Program-made: the position numbers and the translations under genes
Notes under the pieces: model-generated
What the model was told of the DNA's origin: nothing
The model's input: only the letters and a program-made list of their open reading frames with translations
Database searches by the model: none
Source: Pantoea sp. 1.19
GTDB taxonomy: Bacteria > Pseudomonadota > Gammaproteobacteria > Enterobacterales > Enterobacteriaceae
Length of the DNA stretch: 64,000 nucleotides
Direction: 5' to 3'
NCBI RefSeq assembly: GCF_001922585.1
Contig: NZ_MRBS01000007.1
Span: 175,118-239,117 of the forward strand
Shown: piece after piece, positions 54,602-63,783 of the stretch
How positions within the stretch are numbered: the stretch's first letter is position 1
Layout of the letters: each line of letters opens with the position of its first letter

Positions 54602-55787
54602 CCGGGTCGCCCTCCGGCGCGTCCAGCGCCTGCTCAAAGCTGTGCAGGCGCTTATAAATTGACATCAGTTCGACCAGCGTGCTCCATGAGGTAATCAGAT
54701 ACTGAAAGGCACCGCGCACCTGATCAAATACGTTGGTTATCTGCGTCATGATGCCAAAGGTGATCGCCCCGGCGGCGATCGACGGAAACAGCACGATCAC
54801 GCTGAATACGGCATCCACCTGCAGGTAGAGCACGCGCGCAATATTGAAGTAGAGATAGTGAAAGTAGAGGCGGAAGTAGTTCTTCCGCACCTGACTAAAC
54901 AGCGCCCGCACGGTGGCGGGACGCGCCCGCGTCGGGTCGTCCTCGCCGTAGACCAGCTCTTTACGGTAGGCCGCTTCTACCCGCTGATTGCGAAACGACA
55001 GGCCCGGCAGCCTGATGCCAACCACCGCCAACAGGCCGGTGCCCAGCAGTGACCAGGCGATCGCCGCCACCACCAGCGCGTAGGGCATCGATCCGAGCAG
55101 CGGCACGGTTTTTACGTGGTGCGACAGCGACACCAGCACCGGCAGAAATGCAATCAGCGTCATCACCGCGTTGATCAGGCTGATCCCCATCTCCTCCAGC
55201 GTGGAGGAGAAGCGCATGGTGTCCTCCTGCACTCGCTGGGCGGCGCCCTCAATATGGCGCAGGCGCGGCCAGTCGCGCAGGTAGTAATCGTTCATCGCGC
55301 TGCGCCAGCGAAAAACATAGTGGCTGACGAAAAACAGGTTCAGCACGCTCACCACCACCGCCACGCCGGCAATGCTGAGAAAAGCCCCAATCTCGCGGTA
55401 AAACACGCTGGCCTGCAGAGTGTTGGGGTGCGTCAGCGCCTGCTGGATCCGATCGTAAAATGGCCCGTACCAGTCGTTCACCGCCACCCCGGTCTGCACC
55501 GAAAACCAGGTATTAAACACAATCAGCGCCGAACCGAGGATCGACCAGCGCTGCCAGGGATGCGGCCGCAGCCACATCCACGTCCCGGCGAACAGCAGGG
55601 TCGCCAGCAGAAAATAGAGATAAAACCACAGCATCGACGGCGCGATAAAGCGCAGCTCGCTGGCGGGCAGCGGTGCAGGCGTCACCCAGTCGCGGGCGCC
55701 GGCGAACCAGAACAGAATGGCAAACAGGCACCAGCCGACCAGGCTGGCAAAAAATAGCCCCGGACGGGGAAAAAACGATCGAAACAC
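54579..55787 (-). CDS. sbmA: SbmA, SbmA/BacA-family peptide antibiotic transporter
   Basis: 402 residues (406 in E. coli SbmA). Proton-driven inner-membrane importer that admits microcins B17 and J25, bleomycin and proline-rich antimicrobial peptides. Strong landmarks are [38 protein letters not shown] and [18 protein letters not shown]. About seven to eight transmembrane helices and no ATPase domain, as expected for SbmA rather than the related ABCD-type proteins. Confidence 0.95.
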   Translation of the reverse strand: MFRSFFPRPGLFFASLVGWCLFAILFWFAGARDWVTPAPLPASELRFIAPSMLWFYLYFLLATLLFAGTWMWLRPHPWQRWSILGSALIVFNTWFSVQTGVAVNDWYGPFYDRIQQALTHPNTLQASVFYREIGAFLSIAGVAVVVSVLNLFFVSHYVFRWRSAMNDYYLRDWPRLRHIEGAAQRVQEDTMRFSSTLEEMGISLINAVMTLIAFLPVLVSLSHHVKTVPLLGSMPYALVVAAIAWSLLGTGLLAVVGIRLPGLSFRNQRVEAAYRKELVYGEDDPTRARPATVRALFSQVRKNYFRLYFHYLYFNIARVLYLQVDAVFSVIVLFPSIAAGAITFGIMTQITNVFDQVRGAFQYLITSWSTLVELMSIYKRLHSFEQALDAPEGDPVTPAPAR

Positions 55788-55952
55788 GGGCGCTCCGCCG
55801 ACAGGATAATATGCGGTCGGTTATAGCGCCGCGCGCTGTTACTGTCCTTGCGAGGATGTATCCAGTTGTGTGCGGCTTTGTGGCCGCAGGCATTGAAAAT
55901 GTGGCGTAAAGCCGTTTACAGTCATTACTCAAAAAAGTAACTTCTGGAGCCC

Positions 55953-56459
55953 ATGCCGATGACCGACGACCTCCTTGCGATCCGCCCCTGGCGGCCCGGC
56001 GACAGTCCGGCGCTGCTCCGGCTGATCCTGCCGATTCAGACCGCCGAGTTTGGTCTGGCGATCACCGCCGCCCAGCAGCCGGATTTGCAAGACGTGGCGC
56101 CCTACTATTTGCAGGGCGACGGCGGATTCTGGCTGGCGCTGGCAGGCGGCGAGGTAGTGGGCTGCATCGCGCTGAAAGACATTGGCGACGGGCAGGGGGC
56201 GCTACGCAAACTGTTTGTCGCTGCCGACTGGCGCGGGGGCGCCCACGGCGTCGCCGCCCGGCTGCTGACGACGCTGCTGGATCACGCCCGCCGGCGCGGG
56301 CTGCGCGACATCTGGCTCGGCACCACCGCGCAGTTTCTGGCAGCGCAGCGCTTTTATCGGAAACACGGCTTCACGGACGTTGCTGCGGAGCAGCTGCCGG
56401 TGCACTTTCCGCGCATGCAGGTGGACAGCCGCTTCTTCCGACGGACGATTGCCCCGTGA
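55953..56459 (+). CDS. GNAT-family N-acetyltransferase
   Basis: 168 residues. Typical GNAT signals: GEVVGCIALKDIGDGQGALRKLFV, the acetyl-CoA region GGAHGVAARLL and a late AQRFYRKHGF motif. Its ATG at 55953 is close to TGGAG; the second ATG at 55959 is equally possible. Its last bases overlap the GntR gene (GTGA), implying coupled translation and perhaps joint function. Acceptor unknown. Confidence 0.85.
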   Translation: MPMTDDLLAIRPWRPGDSPALLRLILPIQTAEFGLAITAAQQPDLQDVAPYYLQGDGGFWLALAGGEVVGCIALKDIGDGQGALRKLFVAADWRGGAHGVAARLLTTLLDHARRRGLRDIWLGTTAQFLAAQRFYRKHGFTDVAAEQLPVHFPRMQVDSRFFRRTIAP

Positions 56460-57145
56460 GCCCGCCGCTCAGCGCGAAACAGCGCGAAGTGCAGCGGATT
56501 ACTGAGTCGCTGGCATCGGCCATTGTCCGGCAGCGGCTGCCGCCGGGTGCCCGGCTGGTGGAGGCGCAGATTGTTGACGCGCTGCAGGCCAATCGTAATC
56601 ACGTGCAGGCGGCGCTGCAGCGGCTGGCGCTGCAGCAGATTGTTGAAATTGAACCTCATCGCGGCGCGCGCGTGGCGCAGCCAACGGCCCGCGAGGCGCG
56701 GGAAATCTTCATTGCCCGCCAGGCGATTGAGCACGCCATTCTGGCGCAGATCACCCCCGAAGCGCTGCGCGCCGGCGAGGCGGCGATGGCCGCTCAGCGC
56801 GTCGCGGAGCGGGCCGCCCTGCAGGGGACAGATCGCCGCGAAGGCGCACGCGCGCTCAGCGAGTTTCACCGGCTGCTGGCCGCGCTGAGCGGTAATCAGG
56901 TACTCAGCGATATTCTCGAGAACCTGCTGATCCGCAGCTCGCTGATTGTGGCGCTTTATCAGCGCGGCGCGGGTTCCGGCTGTCAGTGCGAGGAGCATGA
57001 GGCGATCCTGACGGCGCTGCGGCGCGGCGCGCTGGCGGAGGCGCAGCGTCAGATGCGTGAGCACCTGCAGGCGCTGGCGGCGGGGCTGGATCTGCACGAC
57101 GGCACCACCGGCGCGCACGACCTGCGCGACGCGCTGTCCGACTGA
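56456..57145 (+). CDS. GntR-family transcriptional regulator (FCD domain)
   Basis: 229 residues from a GTG at 56456 inside the preceding stop. N-terminal winged helix-turn-helix (about 10-75: LPPGARLVEAQIVDALQANR, then LALQQIVEIEPHRGARV) and a C-terminal all-helical FCD effector domain of the FadR subfamily (LSEFHRLLAALSGNQVLSDIL). It likely senses a small organic acid. The acetyltransferase gene it overlaps is the only obvious companion. Confidence 0.87.
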   Translation: MSPPLSAKQREVQRITESLASAIVRQRLPPGARLVEAQIVDALQANRNHVQAALQRLALQQIVEIEPHRGARVAQPTAREAREIFIARQAIEHAILAQITPEALRAGEAAMAAQRVAERAALQGTDRREGARALSEFHRLLAALSGNQVLSDILENLLIRSSLIVALYQRGAGSGCQCEEHEAILTALRRGALAEAQRQMREHLQALAAGLDLHDGTTGAHDLRDALSD

Positions 57146-57474
57146 GCGCGGCGGAAGCCATCAGCCAGCCGGTGCGGTCAGGCGGTCGGGGCGGACAGGT
57201 AAAGAGGGTCAGGCGGCCGGAGCACGCGCCGCGAGCGCGGGGGCCGTCGTCCCCCACGGCTGTGCGCAGCCGGCTCAGCGTGGCGGGGCGGACAGGTAAA
57301 GAGGGTCAGGCGGCCGGGGCACGCGCCGCGAGCGCGGGGGCCGTCGTCCCCCACGGCTGTGCGCAGCCGGCTCAGCGTGGCGGGGCGGACAGGTAAAGAG
57401 GGTCAGGCGGCCGGGGCACGCGCCGCAAGCGCGGGGGGAGTGTTGCCGCCCTCACCGCGTCGCGCGGGCCGGCC
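57146..57474. other. Convergent intergenic region GntR / yjiN-like
   Basis: 329 bases between two converging stops with no credible gene. Most of it is the 97-base tandem repeat listed separately. The short ORFs seen in it are the repeat read in successive frames. Confidence 0.75.
57187..57437. repeat. 97-bp tandem repeat, about 2.6 copies
   Basis: Copy 1 57187-57283, copy 2 57284-57380, partial copy 3 57381 to about 57437, each beginning CGGGGCGGACAGGTAAAGAG. Copies 1 and 2 differ at one visible base. Each full unit contains two potential hairpins, GGGGG...CCCCC and CGGCTG-TGCG-CAGCCG. The period is not a multiple of three, so the repeat is not coding. Confidence 0.93.
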
Positions 57475-58749
57475 TCACAGACCCAGCCAGTATGGCAGCT
57501 GCGAAATAAGAAACAGCAGCAGGCCGACGGCGCCGCCAACCAGCGTGCCGTTGATGCGGATATACTGCAAATCCTTGCCAATATTCAGTTCAATTTGTCG
57601 CGACATCTCGCGCGCATCCCAGCTTTTTACCGTATCGCTGATGTGGCGGGTCAAAAAGGTGGAGAATTCCGGCGCCATGGCGCGCGCGGCGTTCTCCAGG
57701 TGCTGATTCAGCGACGCGCGCAGCGCCTCATCGGCCTGCAGCGTCTCGCCTAGCCACGCGCCGGCGCGGCTAACGGCGCGCGCCACCGACGACTGCGGAT
57801 CCTGCAGATCCTGCTTAAGCCAGCCGCGCAGATCGCCCCACAGATCGGCGATATAGCGGTTCAGCGCCGGATCCGCCTTCAGCCACGCTTTGATCTGTTC
57901 GGCGCGCCCGGCCATCTCCGGATCCTGCTTCAGACGGTCGATCAGCCGCGCCACCGCGCGGTCAAAGCCCTGACGCAGCGCGTGGCCCTCATCGTGGCTC
58001 ACCTCGTCGAGCAGACTGTGCACCGCGCGGGTCACCGCCTCGGCGCTGTGCTCGCCCAGCCACTCGCTCGGCAGGATCTTCTCTTTAATCGGATGCTCGC
58101 GCCGCAGCCAGCGCACCACCTGATCGGCAATAAACGCCCTGGTGGCCGGTTTCTGCATCAGCGTCAGCAGCTGGCTAATTGCGCTGTCCAGCAGCGCCTG
58201 ATGGCGCTGATTGCGCGTCAGGCTGTCCAGCACCACCGCCGCGGACTGGGTCAAATCCACCTTATCGATCGCCTTGTGCACCGCCTGGCGCACAACGTGC
58301 TGAATGCGGACGTCATCGGTGAGCGCCAGCAGTCCGCGCAGCAGCTGGTTCAGATGGCCGCCGAGGCGCGCAGCATTCTCCGGCTGCGCCAGCCAGCCCG
58401 CCAGCGCGCCAATCGGATCGTGACGGCGGATCAGCGCCAGCAGCGAATCGGTATCCAGAAATTTATCCTGCACGAAGCGCGCCAGATTATCGGCGATGCG
58501 CTGCTGATTGTTCGGCACGATCGCCGTGTGGCGGGCGATCAGCGGGATCGGCACGCGGCGAAACAGTGCCACCACTGCAAACCAGTCGGCCAGCGCGCCG
58601 ACCATCGCCGCCTCGGCCACTGCCTTCAGCCCGCTGACCCAGCGCGCGGGGGGCAAAAACAGGGTGGTGATAAAAATGGCGGCGGCCAACAGCAGCAGCA
58701 GCAGCGGCAGGCGCTTCATCCGCCGCAGCGCAATAACTTTCTCGTCCAT
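57475..58749 (-). CDS. yjiN: YjiN-like DUF445 inner-membrane protein
   Basis: 424 residues, DUF445 family, near the length I recall for E. coli YjiN. N-terminal helix (about 14-33), the family block [21 protein letters not shown], a long helical middle, [20 protein letters not shown] (part of the family signature), and a C-terminal helix (about 403-421). Function unknown. It follows yjgR by 2 bases, so the two are cotranscribed. Confidence 0.85.
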   Translation of the reverse strand: MDEKVIALRRMKRLPLLLLLLAAAIFITTLFLPPARWVSGLKAVAEAAMVGALADWFAVVALFRRVPIPLIARHTAIVPNNQQRIADNLARFVQDKFLDTDSLLALIRRHDPIGALAGWLAQPENAARLGGHLNQLLRGLLALTDDVRIQHVVRQAVHKAIDKVDLTQSAAVVLDSLTRNQRHQALLDSAISQLLTLMQKPATRAFIADQVVRWLRREHPIKEKILPSEWLGEHSAEAVTRAVHSLLDEVSHDEGHALRQGFDRAVARLIDRLKQDPEMAGRAEQIKAWLKADPALNRYIADLWGDLRGWLKQDLQDPQSSVARAVSRAGAWLGETLQADEALRASLNQHLENAARAMAPEFSTFLTRHISDTVKSWDAREMSRQIELNIGKDLQYIRINGTLVGGAVGLLLFLISQLPYWLGL

Positions 58750-58751
58750 AC

Positions 58752-60254
58752 TCAGCGCTTGCGCCCGCCGAGCAGGCTGCCCAGCACGCCGCGGATGATC
58801 TGATTGGTGACCTGACGGGCGGCGCTTTTCGCCGCCTGCTGAACGACGCCGTCACGCTTGCCGCCGCGCGGTCCGACGCTGCCAAACAGGATCTCCTTCA
58901 GCCCGTCGAGGATCCCGCCGCTCACCGCGCCGTCGGGCGGTGCCACCGGCGGCGCCTGCTGGGCCTCGGTGGTGGCCTGCACGCCCTGCTGCAGGCGCTC
59001 AAAGGCCGACTCGCGATCCACCGGCTGATCATATTTACCGTACAGCGGCGAGTGGTTAATCAGGCCGTTGCGCTCATCGGCGCTCAGCGGCCCCATGCGC
59101 GAACCGGGAGCAATCACAAAAGTGCGCTCCACAACCGACGGGCTGCCTTTCTCGTCGAGAAACGAAATCAGCGCCTCGCCGGTGCCCAGTGCCTGGATCG
59201 CCGCTTCCGTATCAAACGCCGGATTGGCGCGCAGGGTCTGCGCCGCCGCCCTGACCGCTTTCTGATCCCGCGGGGTAAAAGCGCGCAGTGCGTGCTGTAC
59301 GCGGTTGCCCAGCTGGCCCAGTACGCGGTCGGGTATATCCGCGGGGTTTTGTGACACAAACCAGACGCCCACCGCTTTTGAACGGATCAGGCGGATCACC
59401 TGCTCAATCTTATCCAGCAGCACCGGCGGCGCGTCGTTAAACAACAGGTGCGCTTCGTCAAAGAAAAACACCAGTTTCGGCTTGTCGAGGTCGCCGGCTT
59501 CCGGCAGCTGCTCGTACAGCTCGGAGAGCAGCCACAGCAGGCTGGTGGCGTACAGCTTCGGCATCTGATACAGCTTCTCCGCCGACAGGATGTTGATCGC
59601 GCCGTGGCCGTTGGCATCGGTGCGCAGCCAGTCGCGGATATCCAGCATCGGCTCGCCGAAAAAGTGCTCCGCGCCCTGCTGCTCCAGCGTCAGCAGCCCG
59701 CGCTGAATCGCCCCGATCGATGCACCGTGAATGTTGCCGTACTGGGTTTGAAAAGCTTTTGCGTTATCGCCGATATACTGGGTCATCGCGCGCAGGTCTT
59801 TAAAATCCAGCAGCAGCAGCCCGCGATCGTCCGCAATGCGGAAAATGATCTGCAGCACGCCCGACTGCACCTCGTTAAGGTTCAACAGGCGCGCCAGCAG
59901 CAGCGGGCCGAGATCCGACACCGTGGCGCGCAGCGGATGCCCCTGTGCGCCAAAGATATCCCACGGTACCGCCGGATTGGCCTGCGGCTGCCAGTCATGC
60001 ACGCCCATCCCCGCCAGTCGCGCGCTCAGCTTCTCCGACGCGCTGCCGGCGGCGGCGATGCCGGAGAGATCGCCCTTCACGTCGGCCATAAACACCGGCA
60101 CGCCCGCCTGAGAAAACGACTCCGCCAGCTTCTGCAGCGTCACGGTCTTACCGGTGCCGGTGGCGCCGGTGATCAGGCCGTGGCGGTTCGCCATGTTGGA
60201 CAGCAGGTGCACCTCTTTTTCCGGCGTGCGGGCAATCAGCAGGGGGATCGACAT
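58752..60254 (-). CDS. yjgR: YjgR, HerA-like/DUF853 ATPase
   Basis: 500 residues from the ATG at 60254 ([11 protein letters not shown]), the E. coli YjgR length and well spaced from AAGGA; the ATG 6 bases upstream is too close. A P-loop ATPase of the HerA/FtsK class: Walker [15 protein letters not shown], Walker [14 protein letters not shown], and [13 protein letters not shown]. The cellular role is unknown. It forms a pair with the DUF445 gene. Confidence 0.92.
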   Translation of the reverse strand: MSIPLLIARTPEKEVHLLSNMANRHGLITGATGTGKTVTLQKLAESFSQAGVPVFMADVKGDLSGIAAAGSASEKLSARLAGMGVHDWQPQANPAVPWDIFGAQGHPLRATVSDLGPLLLARLLNLNEVQSGVLQIIFRIADDRGLLLLDFKDLRAMTQYIGDNAKAFQTQYGNIHGASIGAIQRGLLTLEQQGAEHFFGEPMLDIRDWLRTDANGHGAINILSAEKLYQMPKLYATSLLWLLSELYEQLPEAGDLDKPKLVFFFDEAHLLFNDAPPVLLDKIEQVIRLIRSKAVGVWFVSQNPADIPDRVLGQLGNRVQHALRAFTPRDQKAVRAAAQTLRANPAFDTEAAIQALGTGEALISFLDEKGSPSVVERTFVIAPGSRMGPLSADERNGLINHSPLYGKYDQPVDRESAFERLQQGVQATTEAQQAPPVAPPDGAVSGGILDGLKEILFGSVGPRGGKRDGVVQQAAKSAARQVTNQIIRGVLGSLLGGRKR

Positions 60255-60324
60255 CGTCATTTTCCTTATTTCATCAGGCGGATAATTCGCTTACAGCATA
60301 GCAGCTGGCCGCCCGCGCGGCGCC

Positions 60325-61088
60325 TCAGATCGCTATCCGGCGAAGCAACGCGGCCGCATCTGAGCGCACCGCATCGCGGTGGGTCTCGTTAACAATCTCA
60401 TGCCGCGCGCCGGGCCAGATCCGGCTCCCGGTGCGGCAGCCGGCCAGCGTCGCCAGCGCGCTGCGGCTCTGGTCCGCCAGCACCAGCCGATCGGCGCCGC
60501 CGCGGCGCCACAGCACCGGCCGATCGCCGAACCCCGGGCCGTCGTCAAGGGTTACCCGCATCCGCTGAAACGCCTGCAGCGCTGGCCGCCTAAAGGGGCC
60601 GCGCCGCACCCGCGGATCGGCCTGATAATCCCGGCGACCACCTGCGGGTCGCGCGACAGCGTCGTGACGTCCAGCGGCGCGTCCGGCAGCGCAGTCAGGG
60701 CCAGCAGATCGCCAACGGCGGTACAACGGCCGGGCAGCGGCCCGGACAGGACCCGCGCCGCCCCGTCGTCGGCAACGCGCTGAACGTAGCGGGTGGCGAT
60801 CATGCCGCCCATCGGGTAGCCGACCACCGCCAGCGGCCCCGCCGCCGTCAGCGCGTTGGCCACCCGGTGCGCATCGCTCACGACCGCGGCCATGTCCTCC
60901 AGGCACACCCGCTCGCCCGCCGGGCGGCCGTGACCGGCACGATCCGGCGCAAACACCGACGCGCCGATGGCGTTCAGCGCGGCGGCCACGTGGTGATAGC
61001 GGCCGGGTGTTCGCCATAGCCGTGCAGCAGCAGCACGTTCAGACGCGGCGCCGCCGCCGGCCAGCGTCGTGAGGGAATACGCAGACAT
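60325..61088 (-). pseudogene. Decayed alpha/beta-hydrolase (monoacylglycerol-lipase-like)
   Basis: The minus strand encodes pieces of one alpha/beta hydrolase in different frames. MSAYSLTTLAGGGAA and PGRYHHVAAALNAIGAS share a frame, but the intervening segment makes sense only shifted by one base (RLNVLLLHGYGEH). The last third, from about 60,600 to 60325, is in another frame (VLADQSRSALATL... GARHEIVNETHRD). The nucleophile elbow reads GYPMGG instead of GHSMGG, with Pro at 60813-60815 where the catalytic Ser belongs. The shifts could be partly assembly error, but the Ser loss is a substitution. Confidence 0.8.
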
Positions 61089-61158
61089 ACGCCTCTCCTT
61101 CGTGGCGAAAACGCCCAGCTTAGCGCGGGGACGACGGGGAGGGGAGAGAAGCGGGCGG

Positions 61159-61184
61159 AAAAAAGGAGGCGCGTGAAGCGCCTC
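61159..61184 (-). terminator. Rho-independent terminator of the DUF2501 gene
   Basis: Read on the minus strand: GAGGCGC, 5-base loop, GCGCCTC, C, then TTTTTT, starting 7 bases after the stop. Confidence 0.82.
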
Positions 61185-61190
61185 TCAACG

Positions 61191-61694
61191 TCATGAAATA
61201 AATTGCTTGCCCTGTTTCAGCACCAGGTCGCAGGCTTTAGTCTTCACCTGCTTGCCGAGCGGCGTCTCGCCCAGCGCCTTGAGGTTCACCTGCTGGCCCT
61301 GTCCGGTGTTCAGCAGCCCCAGCAGGCCCTGCTGATAATCCGCCGGCGCAGACGCTGCCGGCTGCTGGCCGCCCGGCAGCCCCAGCTTGCTCAGCAGCTG
61401 ATCCTTCACCCCGTTCACCGGGTTGTTCACCAGGTTATTTTGCACGCAGTACTGCAGCACGCCGGCGGCGTTGGTCATGCTGCCAGCGCTCAGCGCCTGA
61501 TTACCGCCGTTCAGCAGGCCGCTCAGCGCGCCCAGCGACAATCCGCCGCCGTTCGCTGCCGCGCCGCTTTGCGCACCGTGTTGATTCAGCTGGGTGGCCG
61601 CACTGCTCAGCTGATCCTGCCAGCTGGCCGCCGACGCCTGCGCCGCCAGCAGTGCGCCGGTCAGCGCCAGCGCCGTTTTCCATTTCATTGCCAT
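61191..61694 (-). CDS. yjjA: DUF2501 secreted protein (YjjA-like)
   Basis: 167 residues with a clear Sec signal peptide (MAMKWKTALALTGALLAAQASA, cut before ASWQDQ). The mature part is small, Gln/Gly/Asn-rich, with two cysteines (YCVQNN and KACDLV) that may form a disulfide in the periplasm. The ATG at 61694 has AGGAA upstream; the frame is open far beyond it without coding character. Function unknown; the YjjA name rests on the DUF2501 match from memory. Confidence 0.8.
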   Translation of the reverse strand: MAMKWKTALALTGALLAAQASAASWQDQLSSAATQLNQHGAQSGAAANGGGLSLGALSGLLNGGNQALSAGSMTNAAGVLQYCVQNNLVNNPVNGVKDQLLSKLGLPGGQQPAASAPADYQQGLLGLLNTGQGQQVNLKALGETPLGKQVKTKACDLVLKQGKQFIS

Positions 61695-61931
61695 CGTTGC
61701 ATTTCCTGTCTGACTGCGGGCGCCCGAACGACGCCCTACGGAAATGTGACTGACGGCAGCGGCACAAGTTCCCACCCGCCGCGGCGCGGCGGCAGGAAAA
61801 CGCAAAATCAGACCATTCCGCCCCGGTAGGCAAGCGGGGTGAGAGCAGAATGCCCGCGCTTTCCGCGGCTTAAGGGCGGCAGGGCGACGACGAAAAATGC
61901 AGCATTCGGCAGGGGCAAGCGGGGAATCTGG

Positions 61932-61959
61932 TTGCGCGCTGAGCATCTCAGGGTATAAT
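61932..61959 (+). promoter_or_regulatory. Sigma-70 promoter of tRNA-Leu(CAA)
   Basis: TTGCGC (61932-61937), 16-base spacer, consensus TATAAT (61954-61959), then a GC-rich discriminator typical of stringently controlled RNA genes. Confidence 0.78.
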
Positions 61960-61987
61960 CGCCACGTTTTCCGCAATCCTCTTCCGT

Positions 61988-62072
61988 GCCGGAGTGGCGA
62001 AATCGGTAGACGCAGTTGATTCAAAATCAACCGTAGCAATACGTGCCGGTTCGAGTCCGGCCTTCGGCACCA
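61988..62072 (+). tRNA. leuX: tRNA-Leu (anticodon CAA), island integration site
   Basis: 85-base class II tRNA. The acceptor stem GCCGGAG pairs with CTTCGGC, the anticodon loop TTCAAAA gives CAA (UUG codons), the T arm has GGTTCGAGTCC and CCA is encoded. It matches E. coli leuX, a well-known island insertion site. The integrase at 62273 follows in the same direction, so the tRNA 3' end probably serves as the attachment core. Confidence 0.96.
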
Positions 62073-62085
62073 ACAGTACGTAAAT

Positions 62086-62109
62086 AGACCTCAACTGAGG
62101 TCTTTTTTT
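62086..62109 (+). terminator. Rho-independent terminator after tRNA-Leu(CAA)
   Basis: AGACCTCA, loop AC, TGAGGTCT, followed by a run of T, 13 bases after the tRNA. Confidence 0.88.
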
Positions 62110-62194
62110 ATGTCTGAAATCCAGTTCCTGCAAGGCTTTCCACGATTTTCTCCTCAACTGAAGTCAACCTAACTCAACCCACATCAACAAGCTT

Positions 62195-62246
62195 GTGAGT
62201 ATACTAATGAGTATATTTGCCGATTCGATATTGTTTGTATACTCAC
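62195..62246. promoter_or_regulatory. Operator or arm-site-like repeats before the integrase
   Basis: A perfect 10-base inverted repeat GTGAGTATAC (62195-62204) / GTATACTCAC (62237-62246), plus a third copy of the GAGTATA core in direct orientation at 62209-62215. The cluster ends 26 bases before the integrase ATG. It could bind the integrase, an excisionase or a repressor. Confidence 0.65.
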
Positions 62247-62272
62247 GAGATACCAATGGAAGGAGGCCCATC

Positions 62273-63538
62273 ATGGCCCTAACGGATACTAAAGTTCGTT
62301 CTGCAAAACCTGAGGAGAAAGAGTATTCACTTGTTGACGGCGACGGAATGTCCTTACTTGTAAAACCTAACGGCTCAAAGTATTGGCGATTTCGTTTCCG
62401 TTTTGGCGGTAAACAGCATTTGATGGCGTTCGGCGTTTACCCGGATGTTTCGCTGGCGGATGCCAGGAAGAAAAGGGAAGAAGCCAGAAAGTTGGTAGCT
62501 GCTGGTATCGATCCTCGTGAACATAAACGTGCTGTGAAAGAAGAGCAGGCGAAAGAGATTATTACTTTCGAGAAGGTTGCCAGAGAGTGGCTCATTACCA
62601 ATCAGAAATGGTCGGAAGATCATGCTAATCGCGTAAAAAGGAGCCTTGAGGACAATATCTTCCCGGCAATTGGCACTCGCAATATTACTGAACTGGGTAC
62701 CCGCGATTTGTTAATTCCCATTAAAGCCGTAGAGACATCTGGACGTCTTGAAGTGGCTTCCCGTCTTCAACAGCGCACCACGGCCATCATGCGTTATGCA
62801 GTGCAAAGCGGGTTAATTGATTACAACCCGGCGCAGGAGATGGCGGGGGCAGTAGCTTCCAGTAACCGGCAGCATCGTCCGGCACTGGAGTTAAAGCGTA
62901 TCCCTGAATTACTTCAGAAAATAGATGGCTATACCGGCAGACCGCTCACCCGCTGGGCAACCGAGCTCACTTTGCTTATCTTTATTCGATCCAGTGAACT
63001 TCGTTTTGCTCGCTGGTCAGAGATCGATTTTGAAACGTCAATGTGGACCATCCCGCCTGAGCGAGAGCCTATTCCCGGCGTGAAACATTCTCAGCGAGGA
63101 TCAAAGATGCGTACACCTCATCTGGTGCCGCTTTCAAAGCAGGCACTGGCGATCCTGAAACAGATAAAACAGTTCTGCGGCGAACATGAACTCATTTTTA
63201 TTGGCGATCACGATCCGCGTAAGCCCATGAGCGAGAACACGGTAAACAGTGCGTTACGGGTGATGGGCTATGACACTAAGGTTGAGGTTTGCGGTCACGG
63301 TTTTCGTACTATGGCCTGTAGTTCGTTAATTGAGTCAGGACTATGGTCGAAGGATGCGGTCGAACGTCAGATGAGCCATATGGAACGTAACTCAGTGCGG
63401 GCAGCGTATATCCATAAAGCGGAACATCTGGATGAGCGCAAGCTGATGTTGCAGTGGTGGGCTGATTTTCTGGATGCGAACCGGGAGAAGGGGATTACGC
63501 CGTTTGACTATGCGAAGATAAATCGGGGCAATGTCTAG
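62273..63538 (+). CDS. P4-type tyrosine integrase of a genomic island
   Basis: 421 residues. N-terminal DUF4102 domain (MALTDTKVRSAKPEEKEYSL; LMAFGVYPDVSLADARKKR), a core-binding SAM-like domain, and the catalytic domain with RSSELR Arg, HGFRTMA His-x-x-Arg and the likely nucleophile Tyr in RAAYIHKAEHLDER. All look intact, so it is probably active. The ATG at 62273 has AAGGAGG. Its lower GC content and codon use differ from the upstream genes. It should recombine the tRNA-Leu 3' end with the island's circular form. Confidence 0.95.
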   Translation: MALTDTKVRSAKPEEKEYSLVDGDGMSLLVKPNGSKYWRFRFRFGGKQHLMAFGVYPDVSLADARKKREEARKLVAAGIDPREHKRAVKEEQAKEIITFEKVAREWLITNQKWSEDHANRVKRSLEDNIFPAIGTRNITELGTRDLLIPIKAVETSGRLEVASRLQQRTTAIMRYAVQSGLIDYNPAQEMAGAVASSNRQHRPALELKRIPELLQKIDGYTGRPLTRWATELTLLIFIRSSELRFARWSEIDFETSMWTIPPEREPIPGVKHSQRGSKMRTPHLVPLSKQALAILKQIKQFCGEHELIFIGDHDPRKPMSENTVNSALRVMGYDTKVEVCGHGFRTMACSSLIESGLWSKDAVERQMSHMERNSVRAAYIHKAEHLDERKLMLQWWADFLDANREKGITPFDYAKINRGNV

Positions 63539-63783
63539 TCTATGTGTTTAATAAAATAAAACTAATCAGCCATTCTCCCTTATGAGGATGGCTAATGATC
63601 TTTACTGGAAATAATGTTTCTGTGACCACCGTAACGATTACCCCTCATCAGCAATAATAACTACGCAAACTTGTTAGTAACTAGAGTATTAATCAGGTTA
63701 TTCTGTAAGTATCCCTGCAAAAAGAACCATTCACTTTTAGAGATCTTCCGACATACTGAATATGTCCCCAGAAGGAGATCGTT

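Noticed and set aside
57172..57396. Small ORF encoding repeated GKEGQAAGARAASAG units
   Set aside because: It is the 97-bp DNA repeat read in frame by chance; the period is not a multiple of three and there is no ribosome site.
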